Shown here in pieces: positions 44,891 through 52,682 of a stretch of 64,000 bases of DNA; position 1 is the stretch's first letter, and each line of letters begins with the position of its first letter. The DNA lies in NCBI RefSeq assembly GCF_030209445.1, contig NZ_JARVSD010000005.1:186001-250000 (forward strand). Reading direction: 5' to 3'. The DNA is from Promicromonospora sp. MEB111 (GTDB lineage: Bacteria > Actinomycetota > Actinomycetes > Actinomycetales > Cellulomonadaceae). The notes under the pieces are model-generated. The model saw nothing but the letters and a program-made list of their open reading frames with translations, did no database searches and was not told where the DNA came from. Made by a program: the position numbers and the translations under genes.

Positions 44891-46051
44891 ATGGCCGCTG
44901 AGGTTCTCGCGGGTCTCACGATCGAGACGGTCGGCTGGGACCACGCGGACGCCGTCCGCCTGCGCGCGGAGCAGCAGCACGAGATCGACCTGCGGTACGC
45001 GCAGCCGGGCAGGCCGTCGACGACGGGCCCCGACGGCGCCCCCGTGCCCGACCCGCGCGACCAGGTGGACCCGTCGAACGTGTTCGCGACCCTGCTCCTG
45101 CGGGTCGACGGCGAGCCGGCCGGGCATGCCGCGCTGCGCGACCTGTCGGGTCGCGACGACTACCAGGGCGGCCTGCACCCGGACGGGACGTCCGAGGTCA
45201 AGCGCGTGTACGTGGCGCCGGGCTTCCGCGGGCGCGGGCTCTCCCGCACGCTGATGAACGCCGCGGAGGACGTCGCCCGCGACGCCGGCGTGCGGCACCT
45301 GATCCTGGAGAGCGGGCTGATGCAGCCCGAGTCGCTCGGGCTGTACCTGCGGCTGGGGTACGACCCGGTCGAGTCGTTCGGCGTGTTCTCGGACGAGCCG
45401 GGTTCGCGGTGCTTCGGCAAGTGGCTGGTCCCGGCCGACGGTTCGCCGCAGAGCGCCCCGGCCGCGGGCCCTGGATCCGCGGCGGGCGCGGCGCCGGCCC
45501 TCGAGCTCCACGAGGTGCCCTGGGACGATCCCGGTGCCGCCGCCCTGCGGCGCGCCATGTGGGCGTTCCACCAGGAGCGTTACCCCTCCATGGTGCCCGA
45601 CGTCGAGGCGCGGGGCGGCTACGACGTCGTCGACGCCGAGCGCGGACGCGCGGCCCTGGCCACGTTCGTCGCGACCCTCGACGGGCGGCCGGTCGGCTGC
45701 GCCTCGGTCGCCGCGGCGCCCATCGGGCCGGAGCATCTCACGAGCGACCCGTTGCGCGGTGTCGCGGGGCTCACCGCCGCCTCGGCCGAGGCGGCGGACT
45801 CCCGTGGGTTCGAGATGCGGAACGTGTTCGTCGACCCGGCCGCCCGGCGCGCGGGCGTCGCCACGGCCCTGGTGCGCCAGATCGAGGCCGAGGGCCGACG
45901 CCGGGGCGGGCTCGCGCTCTACCTCGGCACGGGCATCCGGCAGCCGGAGGCGCTGCGGCTCTACGTGAAGCTCGGCTACCGGCCGGTGCTGCCGTACCCG
46001 CCGCACGACCCGGACAACCCCGTGCTCCTCTTCCTGGGCAAGCCGCTCTGA
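44891..46051 (+). CDS. Tandem GNAT acetyltransferase (two domains)
   Basis: 386 residues made of two GCN5-related acetyltransferase domains joined by an Ala/Pro linker (about 180-205). The acetyl-CoA loops are VYVAPGFRGRGLSRTLM in domain 1 and VFVDPAARRAGVATALV in domain 2, each followed by a LYLRLGYDPV / LYVKLGYRPV ending. Both loops look intact. Substrates are unknown. ATG 44891 lies 27 nt after purQ, so it may ride on the purSQ transcript. Confidence 0.87.
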   Translation: MAAEVLAGLTIETVGWDHADAVRLRAEQQHEIDLRYAQPGRPSTTGPDGAPVPDPRDQVDPSNVFATLLLRVDGEPAGHAALRDLSGRDDYQGGLHPDGTSEVKRVYVAPGFRGRGLSRTLMNAAEDVARDAGVRHLILESGLMQPESLGLYLRLGYDPVESFGVFSDEPGSRCFGKWLVPADGSPQSAPAAGPGSAAGAAPALELHEVPWDDPGAAALRRAMWAFHQERYPSMVPDVEARGGYDVVDAERGRAALATFVATLDGRPVGCASVAAAPIGPEHLTSDPLRGVAGLTAASAEAADSRGFEMRNVFVDPAARRAGVATALVRQIEAEGRRRGGLALYLGTGIRQPEALRLYVKLGYRPVLPYPPHDPDNPVLLFLGKPL

Positions 46052-46094
46052 CCCTCGCGCCGGCCGGGCGCCCGGGAGAGGTCGGACAGCGGAG

Positions 46095-46135
46095 GAGGTA
46101 ACGCTGAGATAGCACTGCTAGCTCAGCGTTACCTC
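46095..46135. terminator. Family B palindrome, copy 2
   Basis: 14-bp perfect arms (46095-46108, 46122-46135) around ATAGCACTGCTAG, which itself pairs as TAGCA-C-TGCTA, so almost the whole 41 bp is self-complementary. Between the convergent GNAT and MBL genes. Confidence 0.65.
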
Positions 46136-46192
46136 GTTGGCGGTATCACGTGCTCCTGGAGGTCGCGGGAGAGACGTGACCCGTGGGCGCGC

Positions 46193-46227
46193 GTAACGCA
46201 CAGGTAGCACTGCTAGCTGAGTGTTAC
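46193..46227. terminator. Family B palindrome, copy 3 (imperfect)
   Basis: Outer GTAAC/GTTAC and inner TAGCACTGCTA are kept, with mismatches in between. It lies 58 nt after copy 2 in the same convergent gap, closer to the end of the MBL gene. Confidence 0.6.
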
Positions 46228-46288
46228 CTTCTCGGCGGCGTAGCGGTCTCCCCGGAGGCTGCCCGGGGTCCAGGGTCGGCGCCGGCGG

Positions 46289-47128
46289 TCAGTTCTCGGG
46301 CCGGCCGCGCAGGTACTCCAGCTGCGCCCGCACCGACGACCGGGCCGCCGGCAGCACCGACGCGTCGACGTCGGCGTACACCGCGCCGGTGACGGCGTCC
46401 AGGATCGGCTCCGGGAGCGGGGCACCGGCGTCCGGCAGCGTCACGCCGAGGGCGGTGAGCGCGGAGCGCACCTGGCCCAGCCGCTCCGTTCGGTGCTCGC
46501 GGTACGCGTGCACCACGGCGCGCAGGTCCGGGAGCACGGGTCCGTGCCCGGGCAGCCCCGGCACGGGGTCGGGCAGATCGAGCGCGCTCAGCCGGTCCAG
46601 CGACGCCAGGTACTCCCGCAGCGAACCGTCCGGCTCGGCGAGCACGGTGGTGCCGCGGCCCAGCACCGTGTCCCCGGTGAGCACCACGGAGGACGTGCCG
46701 TCCGACACCACGAGGCAGACCGAGTCCGCCGTGTGGCCCGGCGTGGCCAGCACCTCGATGCGCAGGCCCGCCACCTCCAGGACCTCGCCGTCGGCCAGCG
46801 GACCCGCGCCCACCCCGCCGGAGCCGGCGCCCCCGTCGCGCTCCGCGCAGAACTCCGGCAGCACCCCGCGCGACGGGGCGCCGGTGAGCTCCCGGAACGT
46901 CGCCAGTCCGCCGGTGTGGTCGGCGTGCCGGTGGGTCACGAGCACCAGGTCGACGGGGCCGGCGTCGGCCAGCGCGGCGAGGTGCGGCGTCAGGTCCGGG
47001 CCGGGATCCACCACCACGCAGCCCGGCGACCCGGGGGCGCGCAGCACGTACGACCGGGTGCCGTCGAGCGTCATCGGGCCCGGGTTGTCAGCCCGGAGCA
47101 TCCTCGCAAAGGGGGTAATGAGGTCCAC
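46289..47128 (-). CDS. MBL-fold metallo-hydrolase
   Basis: 279 residues of the LACTB2-like branch. Metal-binding THRHADHTGG, LATPGHTADSVCLVV (His), TGDTVLGRGTTVL (Asp) and LPGHGPVLPDL (His). The C-terminal helical part (AYREHRTERLGQVRSALTALG) is the winged extension that LACTB2 enzymes use; some members are RNases or hydrolyse thioesters. GTG 47128 follows TAGGGT by 6 nt. Confidence 0.88.
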   Translation of the reverse strand: MDLITPFARMLRADNPGPMTLDGTRSYVLRAPGSPGCVVVDPGPDLTPHLAALADAGPVDLVLVTHRHADHTGGLATFRELTGAPSRGVLPEFCAERDGGAGSGGVGAGPLADGEVLEVAGLRIEVLATPGHTADSVCLVVSDGTSSVVLTGDTVLGRGTTVLAEPDGSLREYLASLDRLSALDLPDPVPGLPGHGPVLPDLRAVVHAYREHRTERLGQVRSALTALGVTLPDAGAPLPEPILDAVTGAVYADVDASVLPAARSSVRAQLEYLRGRPEN

Positions 47129-47134
47129 CGAATC

Positions 47135-47140
47135 ACCCTA
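47135..47140 (-). promoter_or_regulatory. -10 box (TAGGGT) of the MBL hydrolase gene
   Basis: Minus-strand TAGGGT ending 6 nt before GTG 47128. Confidence 0.5.
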
Positions 47141-47182
47141 TCCAGCGGTCAGCAGCGCTTGTGCCCTGCGGGGCTGCGGTGT

Positions 47183-47198
47183 GTGATCGGTAAATCAC
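47183..47198. promoter_or_regulatory. Weak inverted repeat before the GH3 gene
   Basis: GTGAT-N6-ATCAC, 28 nt before the GH3 start. It contains GATCGGTAAA, the same string that opens the post-fba palindrome. No CebR-like operator is visible. Low support as a regulator site. Confidence 0.25.
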
Positions 47199-47225
47199 CT
47201 CCCAATGAAGAGAGGAATATCTCAG

Positions 47226-49703
47226 ATGTCCGCCATCTCAGGCGCGGCGCAGCACTACCGCGTCCGCAGAACACCGGCACTCATCTCCGTGGCGGCTCTC
47301 GCCGCCACGACTCTGTTCGTACCCCCTCTGGCCACCCGCGCCGCCCCGGCCCCCGAGGCCGTCGTGAGCGCGGACCCCGTCACGTTCGTCGACGACGGCG
47401 CCGCCGCGACGGTCACCGTCACGGTCGAGGCCGCCGACGGCGCCGCCCTCTCCGGGCCCGTCACGGTCGGCTGGCGCACCGGCTCCGGCACGGCCACCGC
47501 CGACGCCGACTACGCCGCCACCTCCGGCACCCTCGAGTTCCCCGCCGGCACACCGTCCGGCACCGAGCGGACCGTCCGGATCGCCACCCGCGCCTCGGAC
47601 TCCGGCGAGACGGCGGAGACCGTGCCCGTGACCCTGGAGTCACGGGACGCGCGGGTCTCGCGCCAGCCCGCCGTCGTCGTGCGGGCGCACGGTCTGCCCT
47701 ATCTGGACCCGCGCCTGTCCACCAAGAAGCGTGTCGCCGACCTCCTGAAGCGCATGACGCTCGCGGAGAAGGTCGGGCAGATGACGCAGGCGGAGCGCGC
47801 GAACGTCACGAGCGACCCCGCGATCATCACGGAGCTCGGCCTCGGCTCGGTGCTCAGCGGCGGCGGATCGACGCCCGCCGAGAACACGCCCGAGGCCTGG
47901 GCGGACGCGATCGACGGCTTCCAGACGCAGGCCCTCGCGACGCGGCTGCAGATCCCGCTGATCTACGGCGTCGACTCCGTGCACGGGCACGGCAACCTGA
48001 ACGGCGCGACGATCCTGCCCCACAACATCGGGCTCGGCGCCACGCGCGACCCCCTGCTCGTCGCGCGGGCCGAGCGCATGGTCGCGTCCGAGACGCGCGC
48101 GACCGGCATCCCGTGGACGTTCGCGCCCTGTGTGTGCGTGGTGCGCGACGACCGCTGGGGCCGCACGTACGAGTCGTTCGGGGAGCACCCCGCGCTCGCG
48201 AGCGTGCTCGGCGCGGCCGCCGTGACCGGCTTCCAGGGCAAGGACCTGGACAGCAGCACGTCGGTGCTCGCGACCGCCAAGCACTTCGCGGGCGACGGCG
48301 ACACCACCTTCGGCACCGGCGAGGGCGACTACACGATCGACCAGGGCATCACCGAGCAGAGCCGGCGGCACGTCGAGCAGGTGGACCTGCCGCCGTACGT
48401 GGCGGCGCTCAAGGCCGGCGTCGGCTCGGTCATGCCGAGCTTCTCCAGCATCGACTGGACCGACGACGGCCTCGGCAACCCCGTGAAGATGCATGCGAAC
48501 CGCGAGCTGGTCACCGGGTGGCTCAAGCAGAAGCAGGGGTTCGACGGCTTCGTGATCAGCGACTGGCAGGGGATCCACCAGATCCCGCCGCTCGCGGCCG
48601 ACTCCCCGACCACCGGCCAGATCGTCACCGGCGTCAACGCGGGCATCGACATGTTCATGGAGCCGTCGCAGTTCGAGCGGTTCCACACGCGGCTGCTCGC
48701 CGCGGTCCAGGACGGGCAGGTCGGCGAGAAGCGCATCAACGACGCCGTGTCCAGGATCCTCGCCGCCAAGTTCGAGCTGGGTCTGTTCGAGGAGCCGTTC
48801 GCGGACCGGTCCAACGCCGACGACATCGGTTCGGCGGAGCACCGGGCGATCGCCCGCAAGGCCGTCGCCGAGTCGCAGGTGCTGCTCAAGAACAGCCACC
48901 GCGCCCTGCCGCTGGACGACGACGAGAGCATCTACGTCGCGGGCCGCAACGCCGACGACCTGGGCAACCAGGCCGGCGGCTGGACCGGCACGTGGCAGGG
49001 GTTCTCGGGCGACGTCACGGCGGGCACCACGATCCTGGAGGGCATCCAGGCGGCGGCCGACGACGTCACGTTCAGCGAGGACGCCTCCGCGCCGACCGAC
49101 GGCGCCGACGTCGGCGTCGTCGTCGTCGGCGAGACACCGTACGCCGAGGGGTTCGGCGACGTCGGCGGGCCCGAGTGGGCCTGGGACCCGGCCGACGGCG
49201 GGGTCCCCCGCGAGGAGAAGTCGATGTCGCTGCAGCCCGGCGACGCCGCGGTCGTGGAGAAGGTCTGTGCCGAGATCCGGACCTGCGTGGTCCTGGTGGT
49301 CTCGGGGCGGCCGCAGGTGCTCACCGACCAGCTCCGGTCGATCGACGCGCTGGTCGCGTCGTGGCTGCCGGGCACGGAGGGCGCCGGCGTCGCGGACGTG
49401 CTGTTCGGCGAACGGCGGTTCACCGGCAGGCTGTCGGTCTCGTGGCCGCGGTCGGCCGACGACCCGGTGGTGAACGTGGGCGACCGGGACTACGACCCGC
49501 TGTTCCCGTTCGGCTGGGGCCTGTCGACGGGCGGCCGCACGTCGCACCTCGACGAACAGCGGCTCGAGCTGCAGGACGCGGTGCTCGACCCGGCCACCGG
49601 CGTCCCGCCGGCGGCATCGAAGGCGATCGCGACGTCGGACGTGGCGCTCCTGGAGGGCCACGAGTCCCTGGCGACCCGGATCCTCACCAGGGCCGGTCGC
49701 TGA
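47226..49703 (+). CDS. Secreted GH3 family glycoside hydrolase with N-terminal Calx-beta-like domain
   Basis: 825 residues. Sec signal (about 1-40), a Calx-beta-like module (about 45-155: VTFVDDGAAATVTVTV, GTATADADYAATSGTLEFPAG), then the GH3 barrel (RVADLLKRMTLAEKVGQMTQAERANV, YGVDSVHGHGN, AKHFAGDG) with catalytic Asp near 446 (FVISDWQGIH) and the second domain (LLKNSHRALPLD, VVVVGETPYAEGFGD). No PA14 insert. Most likely an exported beta-glucosidase or exo-glucanase for plant polysaccharide. ATG 47226 is preceded by GAGAGG; ATG 47205 has an anti-ribosome-site sequence instead. Confidence 0.93.
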   Translation: MSAISGAAQHYRVRRTPALISVAALAATTLFVPPLATRAAPAPEAVVSADPVTFVDDGAAATVTVTVEAADGAALSGPVTVGWRTGSGTATADADYAATSGTLEFPAGTPSGTERTVRIATRASDSGETAETVPVTLESRDARVSRQPAVVVRAHGLPYLDPRLSTKKRVADLLKRMTLAEKVGQMTQAERANVTSDPAIITELGLGSVLSGGGSTPAENTPEAWADAIDGFQTQALATRLQIPLIYGVDSVHGHGNLNGATILPHNIGLGATRDPLLVARAERMVASETRATGIPWTFAPCVCVVRDDRWGRTYESFGEHPALASVLGAAAVTGFQGKDLDSSTSVLATAKHFAGDGDTTFGTGEGDYTIDQGITEQSRRHVEQVDLPPYVAALKAGVGSVMPSFSSIDWTDDGLGNPVKMHANRELVTGWLKQKQGFDGFVISDWQGIHQIPPLAADSPTTGQIVTGVNAGIDMFMEPSQFERFHTRLLAAVQDGQVGEKRINDAVSRILAAKFELGLFEEPFADRSNADDIGSAEHRAIARKAVAESQVLLKNSHRALPLDDDESIYVAGRNADDLGNQAGGWTGTWQGFSGDVTAGTTILEGIQAAADDVTFSEDASAPTDGADVGVVVVGETPYAEGFGDVGGPEWAWDPADGGVPREEKSMSLQPGDAAVVEKVCAEIRTCVVLVVSGRPQVLTDQLRSIDALVASWLPGTEGAGVADVLFGERRFTGRLSVSWPRSADDPVVNVGDRDYDPLFPFGWGLSTGGRTSHLDEQRLELQDAVLDPATGVPPAASKAIATSDVALLEGHESLATRILTRAGR

Positions 49704-49712
49704 CGAGGCGCT

Positions 49713-49778
49713 GAGATCTGGTGGTCGCGCCGAGATCTGGCGGCGCGCCACCAGATCTCGGCGCAGCCGCCAGATCTC
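49713..49778. terminator. Interleaved hairpins (A-B-A'-B') after the GH3 gene
   Basis: Half-sites GAGATCTGGTGG (49713-49724), GAGATCTGGCGG (49732-49743), CCACCAGATCTC (49748-49759) and CCGCCAGATCTC (49767-49778). A pairs with A' and B with B', but the pairs interlock, so only one long hairpin, or a pseudoknot, can form at a time. Located between convergent GH3 and metZ genes. Confidence 0.6.
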
Positions 49779-49784
49779 GACGGC

Positions 49785-51050
49785 CTACCCTGCCGCGGAC
49801 AGGGCCTGGGTGACGTCCTCGATGATGTCCTGGACGTCCTCCAGGCCCACCGAGAGGCGGACCGTCGTCTCCGCGATGCCGACGGCGGCCCGGCCCGGCG
49901 CGCCCAGCTTGCGGTGCGTGGTCGTCGCGGGGTGGGTGATCAGGGACTTCGCGTCGCCGAGGTTGTTCGAGATGTCGACCAGCCGCAGGGCGTCGAGGAA
50001 CGCGAACGTGTGCCGCTTCGCGGCGTCGTCGTCCATGCCCCCGGGGACCGCCAGGTCGAACGTCACGACCGTGCCGCCGCCGCTCATCTGGGACCGCGCC
50101 AGGTCGGCCTGCGGGTGGGAGTCGAGGAACGGGTAGCGCACGGTGCCCACCGCGGGCAGCTCCTCCAGGGCGCGCGCCACGGCGAGGGCGCTCGCGCTCT
50201 GAGCCGCCACGCGCACCGGCAGCGTCTCCAGGCCCTTGAGCAGGGTCCACGCGTTGAACGGCGCCAGCGATGGCCCGGTGTTGCGGATGAACGTCTGCAC
50301 GGGGCCGGTGATGTACTCCGTGGAGCCGAGGATCGCGCCGCCCAGCACGCGCCCCTGCCCGTCGATGTGCTTGGTCGCCGAGTAGACGACCACGTCGGCA
50401 CCCAGCTCCAGCGGCTTCTGCAGCAGCGGGGTGGCGAACACGTTGTCGAGCACCACCGTCGCCCCGGCGGAGTGCGCCAGGTCCACGACGGCGCGGACGT
50501 CCACGATGTCCTGCATCGGGTTGGACGGCGTCTCGAAGAACACCACGTCCGCGGGTGTCGAGAGCGCCTCCTCCCACTGGGACAGCACGTGCCCGTCCAC
50601 GTAGTCGGTGCGCACACCCCACTTCTTGAAGATCTCCTCGAAGATCACCACCGAGGACCCGAACAGCGCCCGGGCGGCCACGATCCGGGAGCCCGACTCC
50701 ACGAGCGCGGCCAGCGACGTGAACACCGCGGACATGCCGGTCGCGGTCGCGTAGCAGGCGTCGGCACCCTCGAGCTGGCGCAGCCGCTCCTCGAAGGTGT
50801 GCACCGTCGGGTTGCCGTAGCGCGAGTAGACGAACCGGTCGACGTCGCCCTTGAACGCGGCCTCGGCCTCCGCGGCGTTGTCGTAGACGTAGCCCTGCGT
50901 GAGGAACAGCGCCTCGCTGGTCTCCTGGAACTCGCTGCGCTGGTGGCCGCCGCGCACGGCGAGCGTCGCCGGGCGGACGCCGTCGGGAAGCGGCTTGCGG
51001 CCGGAACCGCCGGGGTTCGCGTCCGGCGGGAACGCGCCGGTGACGGTCAC
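49785..51050 (-). CDS. metZ: O-succinylhomoserine sulfhydrylase
   Basis: 421-residue PLP enzyme of the Cys/Met metabolism family that makes homocysteine directly from O-succinylhomoserine (or the acetyl ester) and sulfide. YSRYGNPTVHTFEERLRQLEGAD, FETPSNPMQDIVD, PLP-Lys in VYSATKHIDGQGR (about 227) and the C-terminal GLEDVQDIIEDVTQAL. The LFLTQGYVYDNAAEAEAAFKG start favours MetZ over CGS. GTG 51050 overlaps the rhodanese stop (GTGA), so the pair is coupled under the upstream S-box riboswitch. Confidence 0.93.
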   Translation of the reverse strand: MTVTGAFPPDANPGGSGRKPLPDGVRPATLAVRGGHQRSEFQETSEALFLTQGYVYDNAAEAEAAFKGDVDRFVYSRYGNPTVHTFEERLRQLEGADACYATATGMSAVFTSLAALVESGSRIVAARALFGSSVVIFEEIFKKWGVRTDYVDGHVLSQWEEALSTPADVVFFETPSNPMQDIVDVRAVVDLAHSAGATVVLDNVFATPLLQKPLELGADVVVYSATKHIDGQGRVLGGAILGSTEYITGPVQTFIRNTGPSLAPFNAWTLLKGLETLPVRVAAQSASALAVARALEELPAVGTVRYPFLDSHPQADLARSQMSGGGTVVTFDLAVPGGMDDDAAKRHTFAFLDALRLVDISNNLGDAKSLITHPATTTHRKLGAPGRAAVGIAETTVRLSVGLEDVQDIIEDVTQALSAAG

Positions 51051-51496
51051 GCGGGGCCCGCCGTCCACGGCAGCCCGGCGACCTTCCAGCCCTGCTGGTC
51101 GCGGACGCCGTCGGCCCCGGGCGCGCCCTCGAAACCCTCCAGCACGTTGTACGACGGCGCGATGCCCGACGCCGTGGCGAGCCGCGCCGCCGCGATCGAG
51201 CGCTGGCCGGAGCGGCACAGGAAGACGATGGGCCCGCCGGAGACGCCGGCCGCCCGGAGCTCCTCCAGGAACCGCGGGTTGGGCACGCCGCCGGCCTGGA
51301 CCCACTCGGTGAACACGGGCTGCTTCTCCAGCGATGCCGTGTCCGGGATGCCGATCGTGCGCCACTCGCCCTCGGTACGGACGTCCACGAGCGTGGCGTC
51401 CGGGTCACCGGAGAGCAGGTCCCAGGCCTGCTGGGGCGTGATGTCGCCGGCGTAGCCGTCGGCCGGTCGTGCTTCGACGCGCGCGGGGTCGCTCAT
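51047..51496 (-). CDS. Rhodanese-like sulfurtransferase, coupled to metZ
   Basis: 149 residues, one rhodanese domain: TPQQAWDLLSGDPDATLVDVRTEGEWRTIG and active-site loop FLCRSGQRS with the catalytic Cys. YNVLEGFEGAPG and GWKVAGLPW complete the fold. Start ATG 51496 with GGAGGAG 4 nt upstream; that ribosome site is next to the riboswitch P1 helix. A sulfurtransferase coupled to a sulfhydrylase suggests delivery of sulfur (persulfide or sulfide) for homocysteine synthesis. This gene pair is recurrent in actinobacteria. Confidence 0.92.
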   Translation of the reverse strand: MSDPARVEARPADGYAGDITPQQAWDLLSGDPDATLVDVRTEGEWRTIGIPDTASLEKQPVFTEWVQAGGVPNPRFLEELRAAGVSGGPIVFLCRSGQRSIAAARLATASGIAPSYNVLEGFEGAPGADGVRDQQGWKVAGLPWTAGPA

Positions 51497-51505
51497 GATG
51501 CTCCT

Positions 51506-51608
51506 CCATCGGTCGTGGCGGTAGCACCCTCGTCCGTTCTCCGCGGCTGCGGGGAACGCTGGGTTGCTGCGGCGTCGTCGTGCCACGTCACTCGGCCGCT
51601 CGGGATGG
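51506..51608 (-). ncRNA. S-box (SAM-I type) riboswitch before rhodanese-metZ
   Basis: On the minus strand the core reads GAGTGACGTGGCACGACGA then CCGCAGCAACC and later AGGGTGCTACC, matching S-box conserved segments (GAGGGA..GGC, CAGCAACC, GGUGCUAA). P1 forms from CCATC (51604-51608) and GATGG (51506-51510). The P1 3' strand directly abuts the GGAGGAG ribosome site (start 51496), so SAM binding should block translation. A TAGGGT box (51618-51623) sits about 10 nt upstream of P1. Confidence 0.85.
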
Positions 51609-51617
51609 TCGTTGCCA

Positions 51618-51623
51618 ACCCTA
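51618..51623 (-). promoter_or_regulatory. -10 box (TAGGGT) for the riboswitch transcript
   Basis: Minus-strand TAGGGT; transcription would start near 51611, just before the S-box P1 helix. No clear -35 element. Confidence 0.5.
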
Positions 51624-51666
51624 CGACATGGTGTCCGGTGGGTGGAACAGTGTCTCGACAGGCAAT

Positions 51667-51683
51667 CCGACCAATCTGGTCGG
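51667..51683. promoter_or_regulatory. Candidate operator (CCGACC-N5-GGTCGG) before the APH-like gene
   Basis: Perfect 6-bp inverted repeat around AATCT, 15 nt upstream of the TACGGT box (51699-51704), in the -35 region of the aminoglycoside-phosphotransferase-like gene. Confidence 0.4.
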
Positions 51684-51698
51684 GAAATCGCTTTTCGG

Positions 51699-51704
51699 TA
51701 CGGT
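51699..51704 (+). promoter_or_regulatory. -10 box (TACGGT) of the APH-like gene
   Basis: TACGGT ends 7 nt before ATG 51712; leaderless type. Confidence 0.5.
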
Positions 51705-51711
51705 GGCGGCG

Positions 51712-52491
51712 ATGCCAGGGCACGAGGAGCCGCTGACCGGCGGCACCATGAACGCGGTGGTGCGCGTGGGCGACACGGTGCGGCGGACCGCCGGGCCGTG
51801 GACGCCCACGGTCCACGAGTACCTGCGCCACGTGCGGGGCCGGGGCATCACGGAGGTGCCTGAGCCCTTCGGGCTCGACGAGCGGGGGCGCGAGGTCGTC
51901 TCGTTCCTCCCTGGCGACGTCCCGGGCTGGCCGGCCCCGGAGTGGCTCTGGTCCGAGCGGAACCTGCGCGACGCCGGGCGCCTCCTGCGCCGGCTCCACG
52001 ACGCGTCCCTCGACCTCGACCTGCCGGACGCCGTCTGGCGGCTGCCCGCCCGCGAGCCGGCCGAGGTGATCTGCCACAACGACGCCGCGCCGTACAACAT
52101 GGTGTTCCGCGCGGGCCGGCTCGTCGGGCTCATCGACGTGGACACGGCGTCGCCCGGGCCTCGCGTGTGGGACGTGGCGTACACCGCGTACCGCATGGCC
52201 CCGTTCGCGGGCGACGCGTTCGCCGGGGTGACCTACGACGTCGGGCACCTGGACCCGCCGGCCCGGCTGGACGCGCTGGTCGCCGCGTACGGGGCCGGCT
52301 GGTCGAGTGCCGACGTGCTCCGCACGATGGCGGAGCGACTCACGGAGCTCGCCGCGTTCAGCGAGGCCAGGGCCGACGACGGCGGGTCCGCCGAGCTGCG
52401 CGACCACGCCGCCATGTACCGCTCGGACGCCGCCCGCGTCGCCGGCCTCGCGACTCGCGCGACCCGACCGGATCGTGGGACCAGCATCTGA
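51712..52491 (+). CDS. Aminoglycoside phosphotransferase (APH) family protein
   Basis: 259-residue kinase-like fold. Catalytic loop VICHNDAAPYNMVF (Brenner motif HxDxxxxN) and metal site GLIDVDTASPGPRVWDVAY. An N-terminal lobe with NAVVRVGDTVRRTAGPW and VHEYLRHVRGRG precedes it. Such proteins phosphorylate small molecules; antibiotic resistance is only one option and is not supported here by context. It is divergent from the rhodanese gene. Starts ATG 51712. Confidence 0.85.
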   Translation: MPGHEEPLTGGTMNAVVRVGDTVRRTAGPWTPTVHEYLRHVRGRGITEVPEPFGLDERGREVVSFLPGDVPGWPAPEWLWSERNLRDAGRLLRRLHDASLDLDLPDAVWRLPAREPAEVICHNDAAPYNMVFRAGRLVGLIDVDTASPGPRVWDVAYTAYRMAPFAGDAFAGVTYDVGHLDPPARLDALVAAYGAGWSSADVLRTMAERLTELAAFSEARADDGGSAELRDHAAMYRSDAARVAGLATRATRPDRGTSI

Positions 52492-52536
52492 GACGTGCGT
52501 TGACAGGAGTTTTGCCCGCAGCACAGGATGGCCGCA

Positions 52537-52616
52537 GGTCATGAGCGCCAGCGTCAAGCCCCGGCTCGCTGGCCGGCAACCCTCCCTCCGCGGTGGGGTG
52601 CCCCGGGTGACGACCA
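52537..52616 (+). ncRNA. SAM-IV riboswitch
   Basis: Strong match to the actinobacterial SAM-IV consensus: GGTCATGAG at 52537-52545, GCCAGCGTCAAGCCCC, GGCCGGCAACCCTCC, then GGGGTGCCCCGGGTGA and closing GACC. P1 is GGTC/GACC (52537-52540 with 52612-52615). A GC-rich tail (52617-52661) contains a GGGGG/CCCCC hairpin, and the gene start follows at 52683 with GGAGG at 52673-52677. High SAM should shut off the downstream desulfurase-like gene. Confidence 0.93.
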
Positions 52617-52646
52617 GGCCGCGCGCAGCCCGCGTGCGGCAAGCGC

Positions 52647-52661
52647 GGGGGAACCTCCCCC
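52647..52661 (+). other. Hairpin downstream of the SAM-IV core
   Basis: GGGGG (52647-52651) pairs with CCCCC (52657-52661) around AACCT. It lies between the riboswitch core and the ribosome site, a possible expression-platform element. Confidence 0.4.
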
Positions 52662-52682
52662 AGGACTGTGCTGGAGGACGCC

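Noticed and set aside
51712-52491. Aminoglycoside resistance gene
   Set aside because: Only the kinase fold is supported; context is sulfur metabolism and no mobile element is present.
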